Assembly (NCBI GenBank): GCA_963662865.1
Contig: OY759969.1
Coordinates: forward strand, 2,509,358 to 2,573,357
Length of the DNA: 64,000 bases
DNA from: JAJDYQ01 sp963662865
Lineage (GTDB): Bacteria; Pseudomonadota; Gammaproteobacteria; JAJDYQ01
Reading direction: 5' to 3'
Part shown: positions 10,846 to 19,508 of the stretch, one piece after another
Layout of the letters: each line of letters opens with the position of its first letter
Position numbering within the stretch: position 1 is the stretch's first letter
The notes under the pieces: generated by a model
What the model was told of the DNA's origin: nothing
Seen by the model: the letters and a program-made list of their open reading frames with translations, nothing else
Database searches by the model: none
Program-made: the position numbers and the translations under genes

Positions 10846-12201
10846 CTAGGGGAATGACTGGGTTTGGTAGCGATAGACCTTTATCGTTGAGCTCCAGTGG
10901 TCATATGGCAGTGCGGCTTTGCGCTTCAGTTCGCGCCAGAATTGGCTTTTTTCCGGCAGGCTTTCCCACACGGAGGGTAGAAAGGTGCCGCGCTGGCCGG
11001 TGTCTTCGAGTATAAGGCCGTCCACGCCGGGACGGAGCTGCCGGATTAAGTCTTCTTCGGAAGAAAAGCCTATGGGGCTGACCGGGGTCAGTATGGAGAT
11101 GTGTATATCCAGTTCGTCGAATTCTTCCTCGGATAAGGCGGGGAAACGTGGGTCCTGGAATGCGGCGGCATAGGCATTTGCGCTGATATCGCTTACCAGC
11201 GACCGCCTCGCCTCAAGTGAACCGACGCAGCCTCTTAACTGGCCATGCTTATGCAGCGTTACGAACGTTGCGCGTTGATGGCGCAGGTGCCTGTGGTATG
11301 CGTTTGTGTCGATGGGCAGGGCTCGGTCATGTTGCAGGCCATGCCGGATGGATTGGCGCGCAATCTCGATGAGTTGTTGTCCTTCATTCCAGGTATATCG
11401 GCTTTCGATGACGGGCAGGGTGAGAATATACGCCCCATAGCCGACAACGCGGCGTTTGTTCCCGGCGGTATCGCCTGAGTTACGCAGGTCTATCATTTTA
11501 ATGTCATAGCCCTGCTTTCTGGCCAGATAGAGCAGGCCGCTTATCGGGTTTCGGCCGCAGGCATCTTCGTAAGTGAGTTTTTCATATTCCAGTCGGGTAA
11601 TGTGTGCCGATGTGGTTCGGTCTCGTTGTTGGGCCGCCTCATAGTCCAGAAAGTGGCTCAGGTCGGAGCTGATAACGATGAGCGTCTCTTCGCCTCCCCA
11701 TAGCGTTTCCAGTAATTCGGCGATTTCCTGAGCAGATGCGTCCCCCACCACAAAAGGTACAAGTTTGAAGTCTTGCAGACAGGTTTGCAGGAAGGGGAGG
11801 TGTACCTCCAGGCTGTGTTCCTGTGCATGGGCCAGATCGGAGGTGGTGACCTGGTGCAGGTCGGAAATTTTTTCTATGGCATCCGTATCTATCGAGATGG
11901 CTCCCAGGGGGGTGGTAAATTGATGGACGCTGACTGTCGCCAGACCGTTTACGGCGATGCGATGCGCAGGGCCGAGCAGTACGACCCGTTTTATCTGTTT
12001 GCGAACCGGTTTGAGTCGGGCATAGGCGGTTGCGGCCACAGGTCCCGAATAGATATAACCGGCATGGGGTACGATCATGGCTTTCGGGGCCGCGGATACG
12101 GTGCGGGTATTGTCCAGATATTGGCTCAGTATCGCTTTTAATTCAGATGCCTGCGCAGGATAAAATGATCCTGCCACGGCTGCCGGGCGGGATGTCGTCA
12201 T
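10846..12201 (-). CDS. AmmeMemoRadiSam proteins B and A fused (MEMO1 domain + AMMECR1 domain)
   Basis: The product has 451 residues. Residues 1 to about 265 are a MEMO-like domain, a class III extradiol dioxygenase fold, starting with the typical AVAGSFYPA and containing VPHAGYIYSG, LLGPAHR and ISSDLSHF. Residues from about 280 are an AMMECR1 domain with FVTLHKHGQLRGCVGSLE and a DPRFPALSEEE stretch. The two are often separate genes; here they are one polypeptide. A radical SAM enzyme of the same system is encoded divergently at 12433. The system is widespread but its reaction is not settled; it is probably a modification of an unknown target. The ATG at 12201 overlaps the stop of a small ORF upstream (ATGA), suggesting coupling. 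Confidence 0.9.
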   Translation of the reverse strand: MTTSRPAAVAGSFYPAQASELKAILSQYLDNTRTVSAAPKAMIVPHAGYIYSGPVAATAYARLKPVRKQIKRVVLLGPAHRIAVNGLATVSVHQFTTPLGAISIDTDAIEKISDLHQVTTSDLAHAQEHSLEVHLPFLQTCLQDFKLVPFVVGDASAQEIAELLETLWGGEETLIVISSDLSHFLDYEAAQQRDRTTSAHITRLEYEKLTYEDACGRNPISGLLYLARKQGYDIKMIDLRNSGDTAGNKRRVVGYGAYILTLPVIESRYTWNEGQQLIEIARQSIRHGLQHDRALPIDTNAYHRHLRHQRATFVTLHKHGQLRGCVGSLEARRSLVSDISANAYAAAFQDPRFPALSEEEFDELDIHISILTPVSPIGFSSEEDLIRQLRPGVDGLILEDTGQRGTFLPSVWESLPEKSQFWRELKRKAALPYDHWSSTIKVYRYQTQSFP

Positions 12202-12323
12202 AACGATGCCCCATCAATTCGTTTGCAGATGGGGCTGTGACAGCGAATGCCGTCTGTACGCCCTCTGGCCCGGAAGCTGAATGGAACGTCTCCACGGTGA
12301 CATTTGTCCTGACAGGTGTGCAT
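12198..12323 (-). CDS. Possible 41-residue four-cysteine protein
   Basis: This short frame begins at an ATG at 12323 preceded by GGAG nine bases upstream, and ends in a TGA that overlaps the ATG of the MEMO-AMMECR1 gene in an ATGA junction. The product is basic, with cysteines at positions 4, 8, 28 and 33 (MHTCQDKC near the start, RCHSPICKR near the end), compatible with a small metal-binding or zinc-ribbon-like fold. I do not recognise the family. Good ribosome-binding spacing, the overlapping stop/start and the cysteine pattern argue for a real gene; the short length and lack of a known homologue argue against. Confidence 0.4.
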   Translation of the reverse strand: MHTCQDKCHRGDVPFSFRARGRTDGIRCHSPICKRIDGASL

Positions 12324-12432
12324 GACTTCATTCTCCACTGATTCATCTGACTGGATTATAACGCCGAAAAATCGCCCTGCCTGTAATATGGGCGCGTTAT
12401 ACTTCGGATTGTGGGGAGGTATCTGAACCAAT

Positions 12433-13539
12433 ATGAGCGATACTCCAATTGAATCGGGCGTGCCGGTAACGCCGACCCGATACTGGCACGGTCTGGATGA
12501 CGGGCGGGTGCAGTGTGATCTCTGTCCCCGCCATTGTCGTCTTCACGAAGGTAAGCGGGGATTGTGCTTTGTCCGGGCACGTCAAGGCGATGAGATTGTT
12601 TTAACCACCTATGGGCGGTCCAGTGGCTTTTGTATTGACCCGGTAGAAAAAAAGCCGCTCAATCATTTTTTGCCGGGAACTCCGATTCTGTCTTTCGGCA
12701 CGGCCGGGTGTAATCTGGCCTGTAAGTTTTGCCAGAACTGGGATATCAGCAAGTCGCGTGAAACGGATACGCTTGCTGCAACCGCCACGCCTGAAGCCAT
12801 TGCAATGGCGGCGCGGCAGAGTGGTTGTCAGAGCGTGGCTTATACCTATAACGATCCGGTCATATTTATGGAATATGCCATCGACATCGCCCGGGCCTGC
12901 AAGGAAAAAGGGATCAAATCTGTTGCTGTTACGGCCGGGTATATTGATGAAAGGCCCAGGGAAGTTTTTTTCAGGCACATGGATGCCGCCAATATCGATT
13001 TAAAGGCGTTTACGGAGGATTTTTATCACCGATTGACCGGAGCGCACCTGCAACCAGTGCTCGATACGTTGATTTATCTCAAGCAGGAAACCAAAGTCTG
13101 GTTTGAGTTAACGACGCTGGTGATCCCCGGTGAGAATGACTCGGAAAAGGAGTTTGAGGAAATGACGCAGTGGATTGTGGGGCATCTGGGGCCCGATGTC
13201 CCCATTCATTTTACCGCGTTCCATCCGGACTGGAAAATGCGCGATGTGCCTCCTACGCCCGCCAGTACCCTCATTCGGGCGGCGGGTATCGCCCGCATGA
13301 ACGGGATACGCTACGCCTATGTCGGGAATGTTCACGACAGGCATTATGGCAGCACCTGGTGTCATGCATGTGGAGAGCTGCTCATGGAACGGGATTGGTA
13401 TGTTCTGGGGGAGTGCAATCTGGACCAGAGGGGTTGCTGTTCCAACTGCGGCGCGTTGTGCGCCGGAGTCTTCCAATCGCGCCCGGGTGACTGGGGGGCG
13501 CGGCGTAAGAAGGTTGTGATTGATTCGGGGCTTGCATAG
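12433..13539 (+). CDS. AmmeMemoRadiSam system radical SAM enzyme
   Basis: The 368-residue product has the radical SAM cluster motif CNLACKFCQNW around residues 95-105, preceded by the family's N-terminal Cys stretch CDLCPRHCRLHEGKRGLC and followed by YTYNDPVIFMEY and TAGYI. It is related to pyruvate formate-lyase activating enzymes. The C-terminus adds a Cys-rich tail (CHACGELL, then CNLDQRGCCSNCGALC) that may hold another cluster or zinc. It is divergent from the MEMO-AMMECR1 fusion, with about 230 bp between the two starts, and converges on sat with a 10-bp gap. It probably acts in the cytoplasm on a protein or small substrate that is still unknown. Confidence 0.9.
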   Translation: MSDTPIESGVPVTPTRYWHGLDDGRVQCDLCPRHCRLHEGKRGLCFVRARQGDEIVLTTYGRSSGFCIDPVEKKPLNHFLPGTPILSFGTAGCNLACKFCQNWDISKSRETDTLAATATPEAIAMAARQSGCQSVAYTYNDPVIFMEYAIDIARACKEKGIKSVAVTAGYIDERPREVFFRHMDAANIDLKAFTEDFYHRLTGAHLQPVLDTLIYLKQETKVWFELTTLVIPGENDSEKEFEEMTQWIVGHLGPDVPIHFTAFHPDWKMRDVPPTPASTLIRAAGIARMNGIRYAYVGNVHDRHYGSTWCHACGELLMERDWYVLGECNLDQRGCCSNCGALCAGVFQSRPGDWGARRKKVVIDSGLA

Positions 13540-13549
13540 ACGAGTCGGT

Positions 13550-14731
13550 TCATAAGGACTGATAGTATTCAATTAGAATCTGCGCAACTTCCGGGCGTGA
13601 AAATTCCTTTGGCGGGGCTGCACCGGTACTCAGCATTTCACGTACCTTTGTACCGGAAAGCAGGATGAAGTCTTCTTTTGTGTGATCGGGTGCTTCGCGC
13701 ATCATCACAACCTTGTTCAGCTTCCTGGACCAGGCGGTGTGGTCGGCCTTGAAGATTTCGATTTCCAGTGTGCCTTCAGGGATGTTGTCGAAGATTTCCT
13801 GGGCCTCGAATGCACCATAGTAGTCGCCCACACCGGCGTGGTCGCGGCCGATAATGAAGTGAGTGGCCCCCATGTTCTGACGGAATACTGCATGCAGAAC
13901 GGCCTCGCGGGGGCCGGCATACAGCATGTCGAAACCGTAACCGGTGACCATCGCGCTGTTTGGCGGGAAGTATAGTTCAACCATTTTACGAATCGCTGCA
14001 TCACGGACCGGGGCGGGAATGTCGCCTTTCTTCAGTTTGCCCAGTAACATGTGGATAACCAGACCGTCACAGCCCAAGCGTTCCATTGCCATGTGGCACA
14101 GTTCTTCGTGTGCCAGATGCATTGGGTTGCGGGTCTGGAAGGCAACCACTTTGTGCCAGCCGTGTTCGGCGATCTCGCTACGAATCTCTACTGCGGTACG
14201 GAAGGTATCCGGGAATTCAGTGGAGAAGTATGCAAAGTTCAGGACTTCAATCGGGCCTGAAACTGCCGTCCTGCCCTGAGAATTGAAAGCGGTTACACCG
14301 GGGTGCCCTGTGTCGGTTGTGCCGTAAACCTGCTCGGTAATGGTTGCCATCTGTTCGTCAGTAAATTCTTCGATGGCTTCAATGTCCTGAACGGCAATGA
14401 CCGGGTTGCCTTTTGCGTTAGGGTCGCGCAGGGCGATGCGCCTGGCGTCTCCGATGTCGGCAGTGCCTTCAATCAGGTTTAATACCGGGGTTGGCCAGAA
14501 GGTACCGTCGGTCATGTGCATGTCTTTGGCAACGGCTACGGCGTCAGTCATATTCATGTAGCCCGTTAGCGGGTTGAAATAGCCGGCGCCCATCATGACG
14601 GCGTTGGCCGCAGTAGCAGAGCTGACCAGCAGCGAAGGCAGGCTCTGTGCCTCTCTTTGCAGTTCGTCGTTCTTGTCCGGGTCATATACAAATAACGGAT
14701 TGAGCCGGGCCGATCCGTGTGGTTTTATCAT
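13550..14731 (-). CDS. sat: Sulfate adenylyltransferase (ATP sulfurylase)
   Basis: The 393-residue homo-oligomeric ATP sulfurylase carries the signature QTRNPMHLAHEEL and the GRDHAGVGDYYGAFEAQEIFD motif. It interconverts ATP plus sulfate with adenosine 5'-phosphosulfate plus pyrophosphate. In sulfur oxidisers this form usually runs towards ATP, taking APS from AprAB; in assimilation it runs the other way. No aprAB, cysD or cysN is near, so the direction cannot be decided here. A good AGGAGA Shine-Dalgarno precedes the ATG at 14731. The gene lies downstream of DAHP synthase on the same strand, 118 bp away, with a palindromic element between them, so independent transcription is likely. Confidence 0.95.
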   Translation of the reverse strand: MIKPHGSARLNPLFVYDPDKNDELQREAQSLPSLLVSSATAANAVMMGAGYFNPLTGYMNMTDAVAVAKDMHMTDGTFWPTPVLNLIEGTADIGDARRIALRDPNAKGNPVIAVQDIEAIEEFTDEQMATITEQVYGTTDTGHPGVTAFNSQGRTAVSGPIEVLNFAYFSTEFPDTFRTAVEIRSEIAEHGWHKVVAFQTRNPMHLAHEELCHMAMERLGCDGLVIHMLLGKLKKGDIPAPVRDAAIRKMVELYFPPNSAMVTGYGFDMLYAGPREAVLHAVFRQNMGATHFIIGRDHAGVGDYYGAFEAQEIFDNIPEGTLEIEIFKADHTAWSRKLNKVVMMREAPDHTKEDFILLSGTKVREMLSTGAAPPKEFSRPEVAQILIEYYQSL

Positions 14732-14803
14732 CTTGTCTCCTGTTTAAGTGGTTGAATTTAATCAGAGGTCCTGAACGGGTCCGGCCCGGACCTGTCGGGG
14801 TAC

Positions 14804-14832
14804 GGTAAACAATCATGCGTTTTTTGTTTCCC
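14804..14832. repeat. 29-bp palindromic intergenic element, copy 1
   Basis: Inverted arms GGTAAACA and TGTTTCCC (one mismatch) enclose a core ATCATGCG followed by a T-run. A second copy with the same core lies at 19204-19232. Here it sits just downstream of DAHP synthase and upstream of sat, so it may act as a terminator; a small dispersed repeat family is an alternative. Confidence 0.5.
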
Positions 14833-14849
14833 TTATCAAGATCAATGGC

Positions 14850-15926
14850 TCAGTGTGATTGATTATTGCTCCGGTGTCTGTCTCCGATAGCGGTGGCTAA
14901 TTGGCGTAGTACTGGTACGGAATCATCCCAGCCTATGCAGGCGTCTGTTATGCTTTGTCCGTAATTCAATGGTTGTCCGGGGGTGTTATTCTGGCGTCCG
15001 GCATGCAGATGACTTTCAATCATTACGCCGATAATGCGGCTTTCTCCGTTACGAATCTGTTGGCATATGTCCCCGGCGATATCGATCTGGCGTTCGTGTT
15101 GCTTATTGCTGTTTGCATGGCTGCAATCGATCATCATCATCGGGTCCAGGCCGGCGGCTTCCAGGGCCTTGCCGGCCTGTTGTACGCTGGCTGCATCATA
15201 GTTAGGCTGTTTCCCGCCCCGCAAAATAATGTGGCAATCCTCATTGCCGGCGGTTGCGAAAATGGCTGAGTGCCCGGCTTTGGTCAATGACAGAAAGTGG
15301 TGCGAGCTATTCGCTGCGCGAACGGCGTCAACCGCAATGCTTAAAGTGCCATCCGTGCCATTCTTGAAACCGACCGGGCAGGATAATCCTGATGCCAGTT
15401 CGCGGTGTACCTGGCTTTCGGTGGTGCGTGCGCCGATTGCTCCCCAACTGATTAAATCGGCGTAGTATTGTGGTGTGATCAGGTCTAAGAATTCGGTGGC
15501 TGCAGGCATGCCCATATCATTCAGTTTGAGCAGTAATTCACGGGCCTTGTGCAGCCCCTGGTTGATGTGGAAGCTGCCATCCAGATCCGGGTCATTGATC
15601 AGGCCCTTCCAGCCAACGGTCGTCCGGGGTTTTTCAAAGTACACCCGCATGACGATTTCCAGGTGGTCCTTGAGTTCTTCACGAATCTTCAGCAGGCGTT
15701 TGGCATACTCCAGGGCTGCATCCGGGTCATGGATCGAGCAGGGGCCGATAATAATCAGGCAGCGGTCATCCTGACCATGCAGAATCCTGTGAATCCTGTT
15801 GCGGGTATTGGCCGTGATTTCAGCGGCTTTATCCGTAATAGGGAACCGTTCATGTACTGCGTCAGGAGGAATAACTTCCTTAGTGGTACTGATGCGTAAA
15901 TTGTCCGTTTGATGGTTTTTGTTCAT
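14850..15926 (-). CDS. aroG: 3-deoxy-7-phosphoheptulonate (DAHP) synthase, class I
   Basis: The 358-residue product is full length for the AroF/G/H family. It condenses phosphoenolpyruvate with erythrose 4-phosphate as the first step of the shikimate pathway. Visible motifs include IIGPCSIHD, MRVYFEKPRTTVGWKG, WGAIGARTTESQ, PVGFKNGTDG and MIDCSHANSNK, which carry substrate- and metal-binding residues. Which of the three feedback types (Phe, Tyr or Trp sensitive) it represents cannot be read from the sequence, so the symbol is by family. The ATG at 15926 gives an N-terminus of typical length. Confidence 0.93.
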   Translation of the reverse strand: MNKNHQTDNLRISTTKEVIPPDAVHERFPITDKAAEITANTRNRIHRILHGQDDRCLIIIGPCSIHDPDAALEYAKRLLKIREELKDHLEIVMRVYFEKPRTTVGWKGLINDPDLDGSFHINQGLHKARELLLKLNDMGMPAATEFLDLITPQYYADLISWGAIGARTTESQVHRELASGLSCPVGFKNGTDGTLSIAVDAVRAANSSHHFLSLTKAGHSAIFATAGNEDCHIILRGGKQPNYDAASVQQAGKALEAAGLDPMMMIDCSHANSNKQHERQIDIAGDICQQIRNGESRIIGVMIESHLHAGRQNNTPGQPLNYGQSITDACIGWDDSVPVLRQLATAIGDRHRSNNQSH

Positions 15927-16176
15927 TGTTCATGTCTGTAATTATCGGTAATTTCACGAAGTGGAATCATTATTCTGATAAAAATTCCTGCTTGCTGTTT
16001 TTGCGGTTAAGGTGCCGAATAGTAGCATATTGGTGCGATTGAGTGGGAGTAGGGAGTTGTTCCATTCCGAAAAAGGCGGCTGTTGCGTGTATGGCTCTTT
16101 TGGAAGGGTTCTATTGCCCCCGGTATGGTCCTCGGCGCAGTTCGTCAGTCGGGTGCCACAGGATTTGATTGAATCT

Positions 16177-16614
16177 TCAGGTGGTCTCAAAGCTGTTCTG
16201 TTCGGCGAAGGGTAGTGCAAGATTCTTCATCTTTTGCACGAGCGCATACATGCCGATATGGCGCTGGGTACTGAGGTGTTCGTCCAGATTAAGGCGCTTC
16301 AGAAATTTGTCGAAACTGGTATTGAGTATCTCATCAGGGGTTTTATCGGCAAATACCTGTAAGATCAGATAGACCAGGCCGCGAATAATGGGTTGTTCCG
16401 CTTCGGCCAGATAGATGAGTTTCCCCGAACCTGACTCGTCCATATGCCCGGTGATCCAGACATTGCTGGCGCAGCCATGCACCATGTTGTTTTCGATTTT
16501 ATCCTCCGGAGCAACATTGGAGAGTCTGTTACCGAGCTCTTCAAGAAACTGGTAACGTGCGTCCCATTCCATAAGGAAGTCGAAGGTTTCGATAATATAG
16601 TCAAGTTCAGGCAT
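16177..16614 (-). CDS. sufE: SufE-like sulfur acceptor protein
   Basis: The 145-residue product has the SufE/CsdE motif VHGCASNVW with the sulfur-accepting Cys at residue 48. SufE takes persulfide from the cysteine desulfurase SufS and passes it to the SufBCD scaffold for Fe-S cluster assembly. No sufS is adjacent. The gene ends near a 250-bp stretch with no recognised gene and lies 42 bp downstream of the HD-domain gene on the same strand. Its presence matters because the isc operon in this window appears reduced to iscA. Confidence 0.93.
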   Translation of the reverse strand: MPELDYIIETFDFLMEWDARYQFLEELGNRLSNVAPEDKIENNMVHGCASNVWITGHMDESGSGKLIYLAEAEQPIIRGLVYLILQVFADKTPDEILNTSFDKFLKRLNLDEHLSTQRHIGMYALVQKMKNLALPFAEQNSFETT

Positions 16615-16656
16615 GGCGGGGAGGCTACCAGCTTGTGTATGTTTACTAAAGGGTTA

Positions 16657-17490
16657 CTAAAGTCTGGCGTTAAGCTCATGAACCATTTGAAGGTTGTTGT
16701 GCAGGCTCCGGGTGATCGTGCGGCCTTCCTCGGTGAGCTCTAAAAGGCGCAGGCCCTCGCCTATGTAGGGGAGGACATGGTTTTTATAAAATTGTGGATA
16801 TCCCCGGTATATGTCTTCCAGGGTATGATAGCTGAAACGCTGATTGATGCCCTGTTCATCAAATTCCTGAAACAGGTTGTTGAGTTTGTTCAGGTATCGA
16901 GGGTCGCTGAATTGACCGATCAGGTCTGCGGCTCTTACCAGGCCGGGGTAATCCAGTGTATTGGTGTGTGCCTCGTCGTCCGGTACCGGAAAGCGTGTCC
17001 TTTCAATGCAATTACAGATAAAACCCGTATCGAGGAAGTCGTAATCCTGGTAATTTTCAGAGACAAAGGATTGTCCTCTATCAACATGGTGCGGCATCAT
17101 GCTGGCGTCTGTGTTGCTGTGTTTGAGCGGGATCATTTTGTCGCCAACTCCTGAATAATAGCTGCTTTCCGTGTCGCGTTTGCAGGCCCCCCTGACGAAG
17201 CCGATATCATGAAACAGTAATGCTAATATGACATGGAGCAGGTCCTGTGGCGTGACGGTAGATTCCTGGCTTTTGCCTTTGAGAATGGTTTGTCCCGTAG
17301 CTGTGACATATATCGTATGCTCAACATTGTGGTAGGCGGCGTTACTGCTGGCAATACGCTCAATGGCTTCGCGCACCGCAGCTTCTATCAGCTCAAGGTA
17401 CTGTGGATACTGATCGCTATACTCCGAACGGTAGGCATTGGCCAGCCGCTCCTGTAATTCGACTCTCAGTGTTTTAGTAACGTCCAGCAT
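16657..17490 (-). CDS. HD-domain metal-dependent phosphohydrolase
   Basis: The 277-residue product has the HD-type metal-binding pattern: YHNVEH at residues 53-58 and LLFHDIGF with the HD pair at 94-95, then later acidic residues in the LVRAADLIGQ segment. Such proteins usually hydrolyse phosphodiester or nucleotide substrates, and the substrate here is unknown. It is cytoplasmic, with no signal or membrane segment. It is upstream of sufE on the same strand with a 42-bp gap, so they may be co-transcribed, though no functional link is evident. Confidence 0.8.
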   Translation of the reverse strand: MLDVTKTLRVELQERLANAYRSEYSDQYPQYLELIEAAVREAIERIASSNAAYHNVEHTIYVTATGQTILKGKSQESTVTPQDLLHVILALLFHDIGFVRGACKRDTESSYYSGVGDKMIPLKHSNTDASMMPHHVDRGQSFVSENYQDYDFLDTGFICNCIERTRFPVPDDEAHTNTLDYPGLVRAADLIGQFSDPRYLNKLNNLFQEFDEQGINQRFSYHTLEDIYRGYPQFYKNHVLPYIGEGLRLLELTEEGRTITRSLHNNLQMVHELNARL

Positions 17491-17701
17491 GTCGGATTGC
17501 CTGATTAATGTGTTTCCAGTCAGTTATCATCATTATATTGGGGTAATCTCATGGGTCATCGTGCATTCTAGCGTTTTATCAATGCCTGATCTATGAAAAA
17601 GTCACGGCAGAATCGTGATTTGATTCGGCTTTTTCAGACTGGTGTCTCATAATGGTGCGACGTATAATCCCGGGAGGGAATTTTCCAGGCACTGTGAATA
17701 T

Positions 17702-17968
17702 ATGCGTGAGTTGGTCATTATACCTATCAGGTTCTATCGGCTATTTATCTCCCCTGTGTTAGGTCCGCATTGTCGGTTTGTCCCTGCGTGTTCTTCCTAT
17801 GCAATACAGGCCATTCGAATACATGGGGTTATTCCGGGTGGCTGGATGGCAATAAAACGGGTGTTACGCTGCCATCCATGGCATCCGGGAGGGTATGACC
17901 CGGTTCCTTCCGTGCATGGTTGTCAGTGCCATGAGGAAGATTGTGGAACTTCAACCGGGAATGACTAA
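17702..17968 (+). CDS. yidD: Membrane protein insertion efficiency factor YidD
   Basis: I place the start at the ATG at 17702, giving 88 residues, because family members begin just before the amphipathic helix [16 protein letters not shown]. The motif [18 protein letters not shown] is the family signature, followed by [17 protein letters not shown]. YidD is a small membrane-associated protein that helps YidC-dependent membrane insertion. It usually sits between rnpA and yidC; here it stands alone among unrelated genes. An in-frame upstream ATG at 17642 would add 20 residues with no family support. Confidence 0.9.
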   Translation: MRELVIIPIRFYRLFISPVLGPHCRFVPACSSYAIQAIRIHGVIPGGWMAIKRVLRCHPWHPGGYDPVPSVHGCQCHEEDCGTSTGND

Positions 17969-18065
17969 ATAGAGATATATGCAGACGCCTTGTGTCCATT
18001 AAGGCCGTTTGCATTGCCAGTGTCATGTATCATTAAAGATCGTTATGGAATAAATATCGGGATGG

Positions 18066-18413
18066 ATGCTGATGTCTGAGACGTTATTTACAAAAATTAT
18101 TAACCGCGAAATTCCTGCAGATATCGTATATGAGGATGATGATTGCCTTTGTTTTCGTGATATTAGTCCCCGGGCGCCTCTGCATGTGTTGTTGATACCT
18201 AAAAAGCCGATACAGAAAGTGGTAGATGCGGCGGCTGAAGATCAGGCGTTGCTTGGGCATCTGATGATAAAGGCAGGTGAAATAGCACGGCAGGAAGGGC
18301 ATGGTGACGCCTTTCGCCTGGTGGTTAACAATGGTGCCGAAGCAGGTCAAACGGTGTTTCACTTGCATATACATATTTTGGCTGGCCGTCCGTTAAGTTG
18401 GCCGCCAGGGTAA
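18066..18413 (+). CDS. hinT: HIT-family purine nucleoside phosphoramidase (HinT-like)
   Basis: The 115-residue product ends with the histidine triad HLHIHIL and contains the HIT core TLFTKIINREIPADIVYEDD and ISPRAPLHVLLIPK. HinT-like enzymes hydrolyse nucleoside phosphoramidates and act in the cytoplasm. The first ATG (18066) gives MLM; the second, at 18072, gives MSETLF and is equally possible. Its stop almost abuts the start of gloB, so the two are probably co-transcribed. Confidence 0.92.
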   Translation: MLMSETLFTKIINREIPADIVYEDDDCLCFRDISPRAPLHVLLIPKKPIQKVVDAAAEDQALLGHLMIKAGEIARQEGHGDAFRLVVNNGAEAGQTVFHLHIHILAGRPLSWPPG

Positions 18414-18415
18414 TA

Positions 18416-19195
18416 ATGTTGCAGACAATACGCGGTGTCGCTGCCTTTGATGACAATTACGTCTGGGTCATATCCGAGGGTAATGGTAAGGCAGCTATTG
18501 TTGACCCCGGTGATGACGACCCCGTTATTGACTATTTACGGGGGCATGGCCTGGAAGCCACCGCTATTCTGATTACTCATAAGCATTGTGATCATGTTGG
18601 GGGGATTGCAGGTTTATGTCGGCGCTATCCTGGGGTGAAGGTTTATGGCCCTGCAAATGAGCGCATCCCTGGAATAGATATGAAATTAAAGGATGGTGAC
18701 CGGGTTGATATTCCGGGCATGGAATTTTCGCCTGAGGTGATCGATATCCCAGGGCATACCGAAGGGCATATTGGTTACTATTCTGCGCCGGCCCTGTTCT
18801 GTGGCGATACGTTATTTGCTTGTGGATGCGGGCGGGTATTCAGTGGAAGCCTGGTCCAGTTACACGCCTCGTTGAGCCGGATACGTGAATTGCCGGATAA
18901 TACCGATGTGTACTGTGCGCATGAATATACTCTGGATAATATCGGATTTGCGAAATGGGTGGAGCCTGAGAACCTCGAATTATTAAAAAGGGAGGAGCAG
19001 GTTATTGGCGAGCGAGAGCGAGGGCTGGCGACTGTCCCTTCCCGTCTGGCAGTAGAGAAGGCAACCAATCCCTTTATCAGAACTGATGTGGATGATGTCA
19101 GGCTATCTGCTGAAAAATACGCCGGTGCTGTCCTCGGTTCTACGCAAGAGGTGTTTACAACGCTGAGGCAATGGAAGGACAGGGAGTATGATTAG
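18416..19195 (+). CDS. gloB: Hydroxyacylglutathione hydrolase (glyoxalase II)
   Basis: The 259-residue product of the metallo-beta-lactamase fold has the metal motif THKHCDHVGG, then DIPGHTEGHIGYY, LFCGDTLFACGCGR and CAHEYTLDN. It hydrolyses S-lactoylglutathione to lactate and glutathione in methylglyoxal detoxification. I chose the ATG at 18416 because homologues begin with a short LQTIRGVAAFDDNYVW segment; the GTG- or ATG-like codons further upstream would run into the HIT gene. It follows hinT by 2 bp. Confidence 0.93.
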   Translation: MLQTIRGVAAFDDNYVWVISEGNGKAAIVDPGDDDPVIDYLRGHGLEATAILITHKHCDHVGGIAGLCRRYPGVKVYGPANERIPGIDMKLKDGDRVDIPGMEFSPEVIDIPGHTEGHIGYYSAPALFCGDTLFACGCGRVFSGSLVQLHASLSRIRELPDNTDVYCAHEYTLDNIGFAKWVEPENLELLKREEQVIGERERGLATVPSRLAVEKATNPFIRTDVDDVRLSAEKYAGAVLGSTQEVFTTLRQWKDREYD

Positions 19196-19203
19196 ACAGG
19201 CAC

Positions 19204-19232
19204 GGAAAACAACCATGCGTTTTTTGTGTTCC
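19204..19232. repeat. 29-bp palindromic intergenic element, copy 2
   Basis: Arms GGAAAACA and TGTGTTCC (one mismatch) surround ACCATGCG and a T-run, matching the element at 14804-14832 over almost its whole length. It begins 9 bp after the gloB stop and lies between two convergent genes, so a terminator role is likely. Confidence 0.5.
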
Positions 19233-19240
19233 CCTCAAAA

Positions 19241-19465
19241 TCAGTGATTTGTTTTATTGGATTTTGAGTCATTGTCCGAGGCGCATTCCTTGCAGTCAAG
19301 TTCAACGCCAAGCATCTTTTTTCTGGAGGCTTCTGTCTTCGTCCAAGGGCGATTAATCCAGGGGGGGCGATGGCGGACATGCTGATTGTGCCCGCATGCT
19401 AGCTCGGCGACCCAACAGGATTCTTTATCCTGATGAAAGCCGACTATTTTTCTCAGCGTTTTCAT
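19241..19465 (-). CDS. DUF3565 family small protein
   Basis: The 74-residue product matches the DUF3565 pattern: IVGFHQDKESCWVAELACGH, then QHVRHRPPWINRPW, then LDCKEC near the end. The conserved Cys and His residues suggest a small metal-binding fold. Function unknown. It is convergent with gloB and divergent from the kinase gene at 19509. Confidence 0.8.
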   Translation of the reverse strand: MKTLRKIVGFHQDKESCWVAELACGHNQHVRHRPPWINRPWTKTEASRKKMLGVELDCKECASDNDSKSNKTNH

Positions 19466-19508
19466 GCCTGCTCAATTTAATAAGAAATGCTTTTAGCCGT
19501 CGGAAAGG

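Noticed and set aside
12601..12978. Minus-strand frame inside the radical SAM gene
   Set aside because: Antisense to a clear conserved enzyme; no independent support.
15954..16176. Possible small gene upstream of DAHP synthase
   Set aside because: The minus-strand frame has no family-like sequence or ribosome-binding site; treated as intergenic.
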